Source: Gallionella sp.
Lineage (GTDB): Bacteria; Pseudomonadota; Gammaproteobacteria; Burkholderiales; Gallionellaceae
Length of the DNA: 64,000 bases
Assembly: GCA_030682375.1 (NCBI GenBank)
Contig: JAUXOL010000019.1
Location: 1 to 64,000 of the forward strand
Reading direction: 5' to 3'
Of this stretch, positions 40,894 through 49,719 are shown piece after piece (the first letter of the stretch is position 1; the number at the start of each line of letters is the position of its first letter). The notes beneath the pieces are model-generated. The model ran no database searches, had not been told where the DNA came from, and saw only the letters and a program-made list of their open reading frames with translations. A program made the translations under genes and the position numbers.

Positions 40894-42248
40894 GCGTGAA
40901 TCATCTGGCATTTCCGAATATCGGCGATATCGCGCAGAAATCTATCGTTCGCAGCGACTTCACGATTTCGGTCCGAGATGCGACCGGAGTGATGAATGAG
41001 CGCGGGGTCAGCAGCCTCATCATCGAAAAAACCGGTAATGGCCGGTATATTTTCTCGGTCGAGGATCTGCTTTCGTTCATCCATGCGGGGGGAGATAGTT
41101 CGACCCTGCTAAGCGAGTTCCCGCTGAGGCCCATCTCCTGCATGTCTGCGAAGGAGCGCTTACTGGTCCTGCTCGAATTCATGGAGCGTAGTCAGCAGCG
41201 CTATGTCGGCGTGACGGATGAGTCGGATAGGCTCATCGGCATCGTCACTTATACGGACATCCTGACGTCGATAGATCCGGCAGTCCTGCTTGAGAAGAAA
41301 ACGATAGGCGATATTCTTTCCAGGTCGGAGCCGGTCATGTTCACCAGCGACTGGATGCTCGAGGACGTGATCCATCATTTCAAGAAAATGGAGGATGCGA
41401 TCATCGTGGTCGAGGGAGGGATACCTGTCGGTATCGTGACGACCAAGGATGTATTCAAGATAATCTCTTCCGGCGGAGATCCCGGAAAAACGCTGGGCGA
41501 TTACATGACCAGCCCGGTGATAACGACCCCGAAATCGACCACTATCAACGAAGCTCTGTTGCAATTGAGGCAATATGCCATCAAGCGAGCAATCGTCGTC
41601 GACGAAAATCGGCAATTGCTTGGCGTCATCACCCAGAGCCAGTTGGTCGGATATGCCTATGGCTCATGGGTCCATATATTGCGGAATCACACATCCGAAC
41701 TGCAGGAGCTGGTGGATATGCTCCAGGTGAAGACCCGCAGTCTGGAAGTGCTGACGATCACGGATGTGCTTACCGGATTGGGGAACCGGCGTGTGCTGAA
41801 TCAGCAGGTCGAGGAGGAGATCGAGCGCATCACACGCTATAACGCAGCTTCGTTTTCCATGCTGCTGCTGGATATCGACCATTTCAAGAAGATCAACGAC
41901 ACATATGGCCATCTGACGGGCGACGAAGTCCTGAAGAAGATCGGACAGTTGCTGAAAGACTCTATCCGTCTGACTGATTCGGCGGTTCGATGGGGCGGAG
42001 AGGAATTTGCCGTGCTTTTGCGGAACACTTCGATGTTCGCAGCCAGCGAGTTCGCCGACCGGATACGGAGCATCATCGCAAATGCGAAGTTTCCCGACGA
42101 TATCCGCCTGACCGTGAGTATCGGTCTGGGCGAATATGTGGCATCCGAAAGCGATCGAGAGTTTTTCCTGCGGGTCGATCGCGCCCTCTACAGGGCGAAG
42201 CATCAAGGGCGCAACCGGGTAGAGATCGATCGGCAGGAGCTCGGATAA
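40890..42248 (+). CDS. Diguanylate cyclase with four CBS motifs
   Basis: The protein has 452 residues and no membrane segment. Four CBS motifs (about 10-65, 78-130, 140-195 and 200-255, e.g. LIGIVTYTDIL, PVGIVTTKDVF, LLGVITQSQLV) form two Bateman modules, which bind adenine nucleotides or related ligands. A helical linker leads to a GGDEF domain (about 285-445) with LTGLGNRR, DIDHFKKINDTYGH and the intact active site RWGGEEFAVLL. The inhibitory I-site RLTD lies exactly five residues before GGEEF, so product inhibition is expected. This suggests synthesis of c-di-GMP tuned by cellular energy state (inference from CBS function). It overlaps the upstream regulator gene (ATGA). Confidence 0.92.
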   Translation: MSVNHLAFPNIGDIAQKSIVRSDFTISVRDATGVMNERGVSSLIIEKTGNGRYIFSVEDLLSFIHAGGDSSTLLSEFPLRPISCMSAKERLLVLLEFMERSQQRYVGVTDESDRLIGIVTYTDILTSIDPAVLLEKKTIGDILSRSEPVMFTSDWMLEDVIHHFKKMEDAIIVVEGGIPVGIVTTKDVFKIISSGGDPGKTLGDYMTSPVITTPKSTTINEALLQLRQYAIKRAIVVDENRQLLGVITQSQLVGYAYGSWVHILRNHTSELQELVDMLQVKTRSLEVLTITDVLTGLGNRRVLNQQVEEEIERITRYNAASFSMLLLDIDHFKKINDTYGHLTGDEVLKKIGQLLKDSIRLTDSAVRWGGEEFAVLLRNTSMFAASEFADRIRSIIANAKFPDDIRLTVSIGLGEYVASESDREFFLRVDRALYRAKHQGRNRVEIDRQELG

Positions 42249-42323
42249 TTGATAATCAAGAAGAAGGCAGCACCTTAAAACGCGACCGGAAGAACCGGCG
42301 AGCCAGCAACTGAGGAGAGTAGT

Positions 42324-42851
42324 ATGAAGCTGAAAATCACACCGACCCGGCAAGAGGTGTTTCTGGGGGCGGAAGAGATCATCGTTTCCAAAACAGATAT
42401 GACCGGGCGCCTCACCTATGCCAATCGCGTATTCATGCGGCTGGCCGATTTTTCCGAGAATGAGCTATTGGGGAAGCAGCACAACATCGTACGTCATCCG
42501 GACATGCCGCGCGGCGCATTCAAGCTGTTGTGGGATACGCTCAAGCAGAACCGAGAATTCTTCGGCTTCGTCAAGAATATGACGGCGAACGGCGACTATT
42601 ACTGGGTGTTCGCCAATGTCACTCCGGATATCAATGCGCGCGGCGAGTGCGTGGGATATTTTTCGGTGCGGCGCAGGCCCGGCAATGAGGCCATTTCCAT
42701 CATTCAACCCATCTATCAGGAAATGCTCGCGGTAGAAAGTCGTGCCGGTGCCGCCAATGCTCCGGCCGCGTCGGTCGAATTCCTGCAGGCCAAACTGAAA
42801 TCGCTCAATACCACATACGAGCGATTCATCCTCTCGCTGGCGCAGGAGTAA
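42324..42851 (+). CDS. Stand-alone Aer-like PAS sensor protein
   Basis: The protein has 175 residues: a single PAS domain (about 15-125) with the Aer-type stretch MTGRLTYANRVF and KQHNIVRHPDMPRGAFKLLWD and the following GDYYWVFANVTP, then a C-terminal helix (VEFLQAKLKSLNTTYERFILSLAQE). In E. coli Aer this PAS binds FAD and senses redox/energy state. Here it is not fused to a chemoreceptor; the receptor gene starts three bases after its stop. Soluble, no signal peptide. A regulator of the adjacent receptor is the best reading. Confidence 0.88.
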   Translation: MKLKITPTRQEVFLGAEEIIVSKTDMTGRLTYANRVFMRLADFSENELLGKQHNIVRHPDMPRGAFKLLWDTLKQNREFFGFVKNMTANGDYYWVFANVTPDINARGECVGYFSVRRRPGNEAISIIQPIYQEMLAVESRAGAANAPAASVEFLQAKLKSLNTTYERFILSLAQE

Positions 42852-42854
42852 GTC

Positions 42855-44342
42855 ATGTCCAACCGAGTTCCACTCAAGTACAACCCCATCGCGCGCTTCA
42901 TGATGGGCGAACGCTTCTTGTTCGTTTGCGCTGCCTTCGTCGCGTTGACCTTTGCGATGGCGGTCTATTTCACCATCTATCACGAATTCGATCCGGTGGC
43001 CTGGCTGTTTCCGCTCATAGCCATCGGCTTCAGCATCTATGCCTATGTCAAATACCAGCATGCGGTTCAGGTGGTTGAAAAGATGCATTCTGTGCTGAAA
43101 AGCTCGCGTGAGGGGCAGCTGCATGAACGGGTGACACAGACCCAAGGGTTGGGCGAGATCGGCAAGGCCGCGTGGGAATTGAACGACTTCCTCGACCTGG
43201 TCGAGGCCTACTTCAAGGAGGTCAATACCTGCTTCGGCCTGGTCTCGGAGGGGGTCTATTACCGCAAGGCTCTTTCCCACGGTCTGCCGGGCCAATTCGC
43301 CAATTCGCTGGACAAGATCAATCATGCGATCAAGGCGATGGAGGAGAATGTCCAGTTCATCAGGAAGAATGAGCTGGCTTCGCGCATCCACAGCATGAAT
43401 GCCAGCAAGTTGCTGGTCAGTCTCAAACTGGGGCAGGAAGATCTGGTAGGCATCAGCAGCGAGATGGATCAGGTCGAGACCATCGCCGTCGCTAACCGCG
43501 AGGCAGCCGCTCATAGCCTGAACGAGGTCGAACATATCAGCAGCGCGTTGAATACGATGAACGGACAGGTGCAGCAACTGGCACATGCCGCGGATTCGCT
43601 GGGCAAGGAAAGCGCCGCGATCGATTCGGCTGTCAACATCATCGCCGAAATCGCCGATCAGACCAATCTGCTCGCGTTGAATGCCGCGATCGAAGCCGCG
43701 CGCGCCGGCGAATCTGGCCGGGGATTCGCCGTCGTTGCAGACGAAGTCAGGAAGCTGGCCGAGCGCACCAAGAGTGCGACGGCTGAAATCAACTCGATCA
43801 TCGAAAACTTCAGGGGCCATGTAGGCAAGATGGTCAGCGAAACTGCAACGGCAAGCGAAGTGACTGCCAGGGTGCATGGGCAGATGAGCGATTTTCAGGG
43901 GCGCTTCGCCGAATTTTCTCAAGCGGCGGAGAACACCATCCGCCGGGTCTCCAAGACCAAGGACTGGTCGTTCGGTTCGCTGGTCAAGATGGACCACATC
44001 ATCTACATGCAGAATGCCTATCGTGCGGTCGAACTGTGCAAGACGGACGATTGCGAGGAAGCGAAGGCGGTGAAGAGCGATCACAAGAATTGTCGTCTGG
44101 GTAAATGGTATCTGGATGCAGGCAAGGCGGCCTTCGGCAAGACCTCAGCCTATACCAGCCTGGATGCGCCTCATTCCAAGGTTCATTCCAGTGTGCATAG
44201 AGCACTTCAGCTCGCACTCCAGGATTGGGTGATGGACGACGCTGTCCGCAAGGAACTGGTGAAGCAACTCGAGACCGCAGAGAATGCGAGCAGCCAGGTC
44301 GTGCAGTTGGTGAGCGACATGGTGAAGGAAAAACATGGTTGA
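42855..44342 (+). CDS. Methyl-accepting chemotaxis protein with CZB domain
   Basis: This 495-residue receptor has two membrane helices near the N terminus (FLFVCAAFVALTFAMAVYF and WLFPLIAIGFSIYAYV) separated by only about ten residues, so no periplasmic sensor domain exists. The signalling hairpin tip is EIADQTNLLALNAAIEAARAGESGRGFAVVADEVRKLAERT. The C-terminal part (about 375-470) is a chemoreceptor zinc-binding (CZB) domain: KMDHIIYMQNAY, HKNCRLGKWY and HSKVHSSVHRAL supply the His/Cys ligands. CZB senses zinc and oxidants such as hypochlorous acid in other bacteria. With the PAS protein just upstream (ribosome site CAGGAG overlapping its end) it looks like a split Aer system with a second, metal input. 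Confidence 0.92.
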   Translation: MSNRVPLKYNPIARFMMGERFLFVCAAFVALTFAMAVYFTIYHEFDPVAWLFPLIAIGFSIYAYVKYQHAVQVVEKMHSVLKSSREGQLHERVTQTQGLGEIGKAAWELNDFLDLVEAYFKEVNTCFGLVSEGVYYRKALSHGLPGQFANSLDKINHAIKAMEENVQFIRKNELASRIHSMNASKLLVSLKLGQEDLVGISSEMDQVETIAVANREAAAHSLNEVEHISSALNTMNGQVQQLAHAADSLGKESAAIDSAVNIIAEIADQTNLLALNAAIEAARAGESGRGFAVVADEVRKLAERTKSATAEINSIIENFRGHVGKMVSETATASEVTARVHGQMSDFQGRFAEFSQAAENTIRRVSKTKDWSFGSLVKMDHIIYMQNAYRAVELCKTDDCEEAKAVKSDHKNCRLGKWYLDAGKAAFGKTSAYTSLDAPHSKVHSSVHRALQLALQDWVMDDAVRKELVKQLETAENASSQVVQLVSDMVKEKHG

Positions 44343-44408
44343 TTCTTCTGCGGCTGGCTCGGTGATTTTTTCTGCAATCACGGGTTCAGCGGTCGTTTGG
44401 GTCTGTTG

Positions 44409-47400
44409 ATGCTGGAGCAGCTACATCTCATCGTCTCGCCTCCGGAAAATAGCGTGCTTTATGCCGGCAATTACGATCCGGTTCTGGTAGTGCTTTCCAT
44501 CGCTATCGCGACATTCGCGTCCTTTGCCGCACTCTTGGTGTCACGGCAGGTTTCGACCGTCGTCAAAGTCGCGGCGAGGCGTTGGTGGACGTTGATCGGG
44601 GGGCTGTGCCTGGGTCTGGGCATATGGGCGATGCATTTTGTCGGCATGCTGGCTTTCAGTCTGCCTTGTTCGACCAGCTATGATCCTGTCATTACGATGT
44701 TGTCGACGATCCCCGGTATCCTTGCCAGCGTTCTCGCGATACACATCATCAGCCGCAACGACATGCTCTCGCATGTGAGGCTTATCGTCGGCGGACTGCT
44801 GATCGGCGCCGGCATCGGTGCGATGCACTATTCCGGAATGGCGGCATTGCGCCTGAACGGATTGATCCGTTACGACGTCAAGTTGTTCCTTCTATCCATC
44901 GTCGTGGCAGTCCTGCTGGCGATGCTTGCCTTGTGGATAAGATTGGGAGCGAAATCATGCGGCACCAGCAGGTGCATGTGGTTGAGTGCGACGATAATGG
45001 GGCTGGCTGTTTCCGGCATGCATTACACGGCGATGACCGCAGCCTATTTCATTCGTGAAGGAGATCCTTCCGCGACTACACAGGGTATATCGCCATTCTT
45101 TCTTGCCGCGATCGTTCTCTCTGTCACCAGCCTGATGGTGGTCATGACCATAGTCGCCACATTGGTCAAGAGGCTCAACCTGTCGAAGTTCTGGCGTTTC
45201 TACAGGCTGCTCGGTCTGCTGATCGCCGGCTGGGCGGTGATGGCCTGGTTCGGTGCGGACAATTATTACGATCATCTGTCCAGCAATCTGTACCAGCGCG
45301 AATCGGAACTTGCCACGCAGCAGGCCGAGATCATCGTCGGTAGCATCGACGAAAGCATAGAGCTGCTGAAGGGGGTGCCGCTGATACTAGCGCGCGAAGA
45401 GGAAGTCCGCCGCGCCTTGCGTCGTTTCGAAGCAGACTCGTCGTCTTCCGGTTTGCCATATGAAGATCGGAAACTCGTCTGGATGCGGAACCATGCGCTC
45501 GGCGAATTGAACCGCTCTCTGGAGGCCGCGACATCCAGCTTCGAGACGGATGTGATCTGGGTCATGAATGCCGCCGGCAATTGCATCGCTTCCAGCAACG
45601 CGGGCAAACCGGACAGCTTTGTCGGCGTGAACTATGCCGACCGCGACTATTTCAGACAGGCTCGCGCCGGACAGCCGGGACATCAGTATGCGGTCGGGCG
45701 AACCAGTAACATCCCCGGTCTTTATTATTCGCATCCTGTCTTCGATGCCGGGCGGTTCATCGGGGCCGTGGTCGTGAAACGCAACATCACCCGATTTTCA
45801 CATTGGACTCGAAAAGCCGATGCCTTCGTGGTCGATGCCAATGGCGTAGTCGTCATGGCTTCGGACAAGGCCGCCGAATTCCATTCATTGCCAGGTTCTG
45901 CAGTCGGGGATATGACCGCGGAGAAAAGGCTGAAACAATACAAGATGGATGCGATCCCGCCTCTCAAAATGGAGACTTGGCGGTCGGCGGAGTTTCCGTC
46001 GGCGATGATGGTGCATGGCAAGGATATTCCGATCGTGCTCATTGCCAGAAACATCTCCGAGGATGCGCTGACCATCTATATCGCCCGTCCGCTGGACGAA
46101 CTGATACGTTATTCAGCCGAGAGGGGCTGGCTGTTCCTGCTGCTCTTTGCTGCCGGCAGCATGTTGATCATCGCCGCCTCGGCCGTCATGCTTTATTTGC
46201 GTGAATCGCAAAAGGCCGAAGCGAACCTGCGCATTGCCGCGACCGCATTCGACTCACAGGAAGGAATGGTGATCGCGGATCCCCACAATGTGATTCTCCG
46301 GGTGAATCGAGCCTTTAGCGAGATCACGGGCTATGCTCCAAGTGAAGTGGTAGGGAAGAATCCTAGCCTTCTTCGTTCCGGTCGCCACGATGCGGATTTT
46401 TATGCGGACATGTGGAACAGCATCAATGCTACGGGACATTGGAAGGGGGAAATCTGGAACCGTCGCAAGAACGGCGAGATATATCCGGAGCTTCTTACCA
46501 TCACTGCTGTTAAGAGTTCGGATGGCGATGTCATCAATTACGTCGGAACGCTCACCGACATCACCAAGAGTAAGAGGGCTGAGGAAGAGATCAGGAAACT
46601 TGCGTTTTTCGACCCTCTTACCGGCCTGCCGAACCGGCGTCTCCTGCAGGACCGGTTGCAACAGGCACTGGTCTCCAGTCTGCGCAGCAATAATCATGGT
46701 GCGTTGTTGTTCATCGACCTCGACAACTTCAAGGCGCTCAATGACACCCTGGGTCATGACGTCGGCGATCTTCTGCTGCAGCAGGCGGCCCTTCGCCTGA
46801 AGTCTTGTGTGCGCGAAGGAGATACGGTCGCCCGTTTGGGCGGGGACGAGTTCGTGGTGGTTTTGGAAGACCTGAGCGAAAACATGCCGGAAGCCGCGGC
46901 GCAATCGGAGTCTATCGGTGAAAAGATACTCGATTCGTTGAGCCATACCTATCTGCTGGATTCCCATGAATGCCGCAGCACACCAAGCATAGGCGCGACC
47001 CTGTTCGTCGGACGCCGGTCCGAAACCGATGAGCTGATGAAGCAGGCAGACATCGCGATGTATCAGGCCAAGAAGGCGGGACGCAACACCCTGCGCTTCT
47101 TCGACCCGGTCATGCAATCGATGGTCACCGCTCATGTTGCGCTGGAGACCGACTTGCGACGTGCGGTTGCCGATGCGGAACAGCTGCAGCTGTTCTATCA
47201 GCCTCAGGTCGATTCATCGGGGGCGTTGATCGGTGTCGAGGCGTTGGTGCGGTGGAGGCATCCGGAGCGTGGCATGATTTCGCCGGCGGAATTCATTCCG
47301 CTTGCCGAAGAGTCCGGTCTGATCCTGCCGCTGGGGCACTGGGTGCTGACTACGGCCTGCGAGCAATTGTCGGCTTGGGCGGGAAAGTCTGAAACGGCCC

Positions 47401-47900
47401 ATCTCTCGATTGCGGTGAATATAAGCGCCAAGCAGCTCGGCTTGCCGACTTTCGTGGAGGAAGTGTTGGCGCAAGTCGATCACTTCGGCATCGACCCCTC
47501 CAGACTCAAGCTGGAAATCACGGAAGGCATGCTGTTGAATAACGTGGAAGACATCATCTCCAAGATGAGCCTGTTGAAGGCTAAAGGCATCGTCTTCTCG
47601 ATGGACGACTTCGGTACCGGCTATTCATCGATGCAATACCTCAAGCGGCTTCCGCTCGATCAGCTCAAGATAGACCAGTCGTTCGTACGCGATCTTGTCG
47701 ATGATGGCAGCGACAGGGCGATCGTGAAGACGGTCATTGCCATGGCACATAGCCTTGAGCTGGAGGTCATCGCAGAAGGTGTGGAGACGGAGGCCCAGCG
47801 GGATATCCTCCTGGAAAATGGCTGCACTCGCTTCCAGGGATATCTGTTTGGCAAACCGGTCCCCATCGAGCAGTTCGATTATCGGCATGTGACGATTTGA
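44409..47900 (+). CDS. MHYT-Cache-PAS-GGDEF-EAL signalling protein
   Basis: About 1163 residues. An N-terminal seven-helix MHYT domain has the three motifs MHFVGM, MHYSGM and MHYTAM, thought to bind copper and sense O2, CO or NO. Next comes a membrane helix (LLGLLIAGWAVMAWF), a large periplasmic Cache-like domain (about 295-580, with FVGVNYADRDYFRQA), another helix (LFLLLFAAGSMLIIAASAVM), a PAS domain (about 615-725), GGDEF (LGGDEF intact) and EAL (EALVRW, EITEGML, DDFGTGYSS, KIDQSF, AEGVET all intact). Both synthase and phosphodiesterase activities are possible. ATG at 44409 is preferred to a TTG at 44397; neither has a strong ribosome site. Confidence 0.88.
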   Translation: MLEQLHLIVSPPENSVLYAGNYDPVLVVLSIAIATFASFAALLVSRQVSTVVKVAARRWWTLIGGLCLGLGIWAMHFVGMLAFSLPCSTSYDPVITMLSTIPGILASVLAIHIISRNDMLSHVRLIVGGLLIGAGIGAMHYSGMAALRLNGLIRYDVKLFLLSIVVAVLLAMLALWIRLGAKSCGTSRCMWLSATIMGLAVSGMHYTAMTAAYFIREGDPSATTQGISPFFLAAIVLSVTSLMVVMTIVATLVKRLNLSKFWRFYRLLGLLIAGWAVMAWFGADNYYDHLSSNLYQRESELATQQAEIIVGSIDESIELLKGVPLILAREEEVRRALRRFEADSSSSGLPYEDRKLVWMRNHALGELNRSLEAATSSFETDVIWVMNAAGNCIASSNAGKPDSFVGVNYADRDYFRQARAGQPGHQYAVGRTSNIPGLYYSHPVFDAGRFIGAVVVKRNITRFSHWTRKADAFVVDANGVVVMASDKAAEFHSLPGSAVGDMTAEKRLKQYKMDAIPPLKMETWRSAEFPSAMMVHGKDIPIVLIARNISEDALTIYIARPLDELIRYSAERGWLFLLLFAAGSMLIIAASAVMLYLRESQKAEANLRIAATAFDSQEGMVIADPHNVILRVNRAFSEITGYAPSEVVGKNPSLLRSGRHDADFYADMWNSINATGHWKGEIWNRRKNGEIYPELLTITAVKSSDGDVINYVGTLTDITKSKRAEEEIRKLAFFDPLTGLPNRRLLQDRLQQALVSSLRSNNHGALLFIDLDNFKALNDTLGHDVGDLLLQQAALRLKSCVREGDTVARLGGDEFVVVLEDLSENMPEAAAQSESIGEKILDSLSHTYLLDSHECRSTPSIGATLFVGRRSETDELMKQADIAMYQAKKAGRNTLRFFDPVMQSMVTAHVALETDLRRAVADAEQLQLFYQPQVDSSGALIGVEALVRWRHPERGMISPAEFIPLAEESGLILPLGHWVLTTACEQLSAWAGKSETAHLSIAVNISAKQLGLPTFVEEVLAQVDHFGIDPSRLKLEITEGMLLNNVEDIISKMSLLKAKGIVFSMDDFGTGYSSMQYLKRLPLDQLKIDQSFVRDLVDDGSDRAIVKTVIAMAHSLELEVIAEGVETEAQRDILLENGCTRFQGYLFGKPVPIEQFDYRHVTI

Positions 47901-48088
47901 AATATTGAGTCCCTCCTGCTAGAGCAGCCAGAACCGGGATGCGGAGTGAGCGATAGTGTCGGGGAAAAGGCCGGCCGCCTGCCGGATGGGGGATGCCTTG
48001 CACAATAATCGAAGCGGGAGCAGCAGGTTCCGAGGCGCAGTCGATGTTCAGGCCGTAGAATATCGTTCCCCGTTATCGATCGCGCATC

Positions 48089-48826
48089 ATGTCCAACAAT
48101 CCCACTGCCATCCAGTTGCCAGCATTGTCTCCCGAGGAGCTGAAAGAGCTCGATAGTTTCCTGCTGTCGGATGCCACCGCCGACGAGACGATGATGTTGG
48201 ATACGCTGGACGGCTACCTGACTGCGCTGGCGATCGGGCCGGTTTCGTTAAAGCCCAGTCTATGGCTGCCCAGGGTATGGGGTTCCAGAGTGAGCGACGA
48301 GCCGGTATTCGAGAGCATGGGGCAGGCTCAGCGCATCCTCGACCTGATGCTGCGGCACATGAGCGGCATCATGGAGAGCCTGCGGCGCGATGCGGATGCG
48401 CATGAGCCTATCTTCGATACGCTGGTTTATGAGGGTAACCCGCGTGAATATGCCGACGGGGAGATGTGGGCGCATGGTTTTATGAGCGGCATCGCACTGT
48501 GCCGGAAAGACTGGCAGGCGTTCTTCGACGAACCGGATGCGGCGGAAGTGCTGCGCCCCATCTATCTGCTCGGCTCGGACGACGCCACTCCCGCAGAGAC
48601 GACGCTCGTCGAGACACCCGAGCAGTGCGAGGAAATCGGCAAGCGGATCCCCGCGAGTGTGAGCCGTATCTACCGATACTGGCAGCCACGCAGGCAAGCC
48701 GAGGCCGAGCACATGGCCTCGGTCACGATCCAGCGCGACCAACCCAAGGTCGGGCGCAACGATCCCTGCCCATGCGGCAGCGGGAAAAAATTCAAGAAGT
48801 GCTGCGGGGCTGTTGCATCGCATTGA
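48089..48826 (+). CDS. UPF0149/YecA-family protein with SEC-C zinc motif
   Basis: This 245-residue protein has an N-terminal helical YecA/UPF0149 domain (about 10-185; [26 protein letters not shown]) and at the C terminus the SEC-C motif [18 protein letters not shown], a zinc-binding module also found on SecA. YecA associates with ribosomes and SecA in E. coli and may assist nascent chain handling. No Shine-Dalgarno is seen. A possible -10 (TAGAAT) lies at 48056. The 188 bp upstream of the gene holds no other evident feature. Confidence 0.88.
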   Translation: MSNNPTAIQLPALSPEELKELDSFLLSDATADETMMLDTLDGYLTALAIGPVSLKPSLWLPRVWGSRVSDEPVFESMGQAQRILDLMLRHMSGIMESLRRDADAHEPIFDTLVYEGNPREYADGEMWAHGFMSGIALCRKDWQAFFDEPDAAEVLRPIYLLGSDDATPAETTLVETPEQCEEIGKRIPASVSRIYRYWQPRRQAEAEHMASVTIQRDQPKVGRNDPCPCGSGKKFKKCCGAVASH

Positions 48827-48884
48827 GCCGGATGCGCAGCCTGTTTATTAATGTGCCGTAATTGAGTGATCGATCGGATCGAAC

Positions 48885-49220
48885 ATGATAGTCGATGGTT
48901 TTCGTTCTTCGCTGCAGGCTTATTGCATCACGATGGAAGAGGGTGCGGTCGATACCCTGCTTCTGGCCTCTATGGATCGCAAGCTTTGCGATATCGCCAA
49001 CCATATTGCTTTCTGCCACAGGAACTATGTCGAAAAAAGGGCGGAGGCCAATTCGATGTTGGCGCTGCTGACCCTGCGCAGGAATCGGTTGATTCAGGAT
49101 GCCAAGCGGGCGGACGCAATGCTCGAAGAGACGCTGGAGATACAGGATCAGCTGATGGCACTCAGAGCCAGCGTGCTCGTGCGTCTTTTCGATCATATCT
49201 ATGAGCAGATGCCGCTTTGA
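48885..49220 (+). CDS. Hypothetical small helical protein
   Basis: I do not recognise this 111-residue protein. It has no signal peptide or membrane segment. From about residue 45 to the end it is a long amphipathic helix with heptad-like Leu/Ala spacing (ANSMLALLTLRRNRLIQDAK, LEETLEIQDQLMAL), suggesting a coiled coil. Codon use is like neighbouring genes, which supports coding. It is convergent with the umuD-like gene. Another overlapping frame of similar length has Trp/Cys/Gly-rich low-quality sequence and is not credible. Confidence 0.6.
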   Translation: MIVDGFRSSLQAYCITMEEGAVDTLLLASMDRKLCDIANHIAFCHRNYVEKRAEANSMLALLTLRRNRLIQDAKRADAMLEETLEIQDQLMALRASVLVRLFDHIYEQMPL

Positions 49221-49244
49221 TCAAGCCGCAGGTCTTTTACGCTG

Positions 49245-49715
49245 TTACATCCGGTGCACGTTCCATTGCACCACGCCCCATACGTCGAATTCCTGTTCCG
49301 GCCTGATCGGCATATCGGGATAGTCCGGGTGGGCGGCGCGCAGCACCTTGCCGGATGGCGTGTGCAGCAGCTGCTTCACGGTGAATTCTCCGTCGAGCAC
49401 GGCGATCACTACGCAGCCGTGGGTGGCGGGAACCGACCGATCCACCACCAGCAGGTCGCCGTCGAATATGCTCAGGCCGCGCATCGACTCTCCGGTCACG
49501 CGCATGAAGAACGTGGTGTCCCGGTGCTGGATCAATCGTTCGTCCAGGTTGAATCGGCGCTCGATGCTGTCGTCGGCAGCGGCAGGGTATCCGGCCGGAA
49601 CCGCCTTGCGCAACAGTGCGCGATGGCGCTGGAACAGCTCCTTGCTGGGATGCGTCAGCGAGAGCAGGGCGGGTGAGGGGCCGCGGCGGCCGAGGTGCAG
49701 GCTGGTCTGTTGCAT
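49245..49715 (-). CDS. UmuD-like S24 peptidase (SOS mutagenesis subunit)
   Basis: The protein has 156 residues. It has no DNA-binding domain, but the LexA/UmuD self-cleavage machinery is complete: Ala-Gly site in KAVPAGYPAAADD (about 40-42), catalytic Ser in RVTGESMRGLSI and Lys in GEFTVKQLL. UmuD, after RecA-stimulated cleavage, partners UmuC (DNA polymerase V). No umuC follows in the window. The start is fixed by GGAGGT, which overlaps the LexA-like stop eight bases upstream; the pair is one operon. Confidence 0.85.
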   Translation of the reverse strand: MQQTSLHLGRRGPSPALLSLTHPSKELFQRHRALLRKAVPAGYPAAADDSIERRFNLDERLIQHRDTTFFMRVTGESMRGLSIFDGDLLVVDRSVPATHGCVVIAVLDGEFTVKQLLHTPSGKVLRAAHPDYPDMPIRPEQEFDVWGVVQWNVHRM

Positions 49716-49719
49716 GTCA

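Noticed and set aside
48866..49204. Alternative 112-codon frame overlapping the small unknown gene
   Set aside because: Composition is unlike a protein and the overlapping frame has better codon use and a plausible coiled coil.
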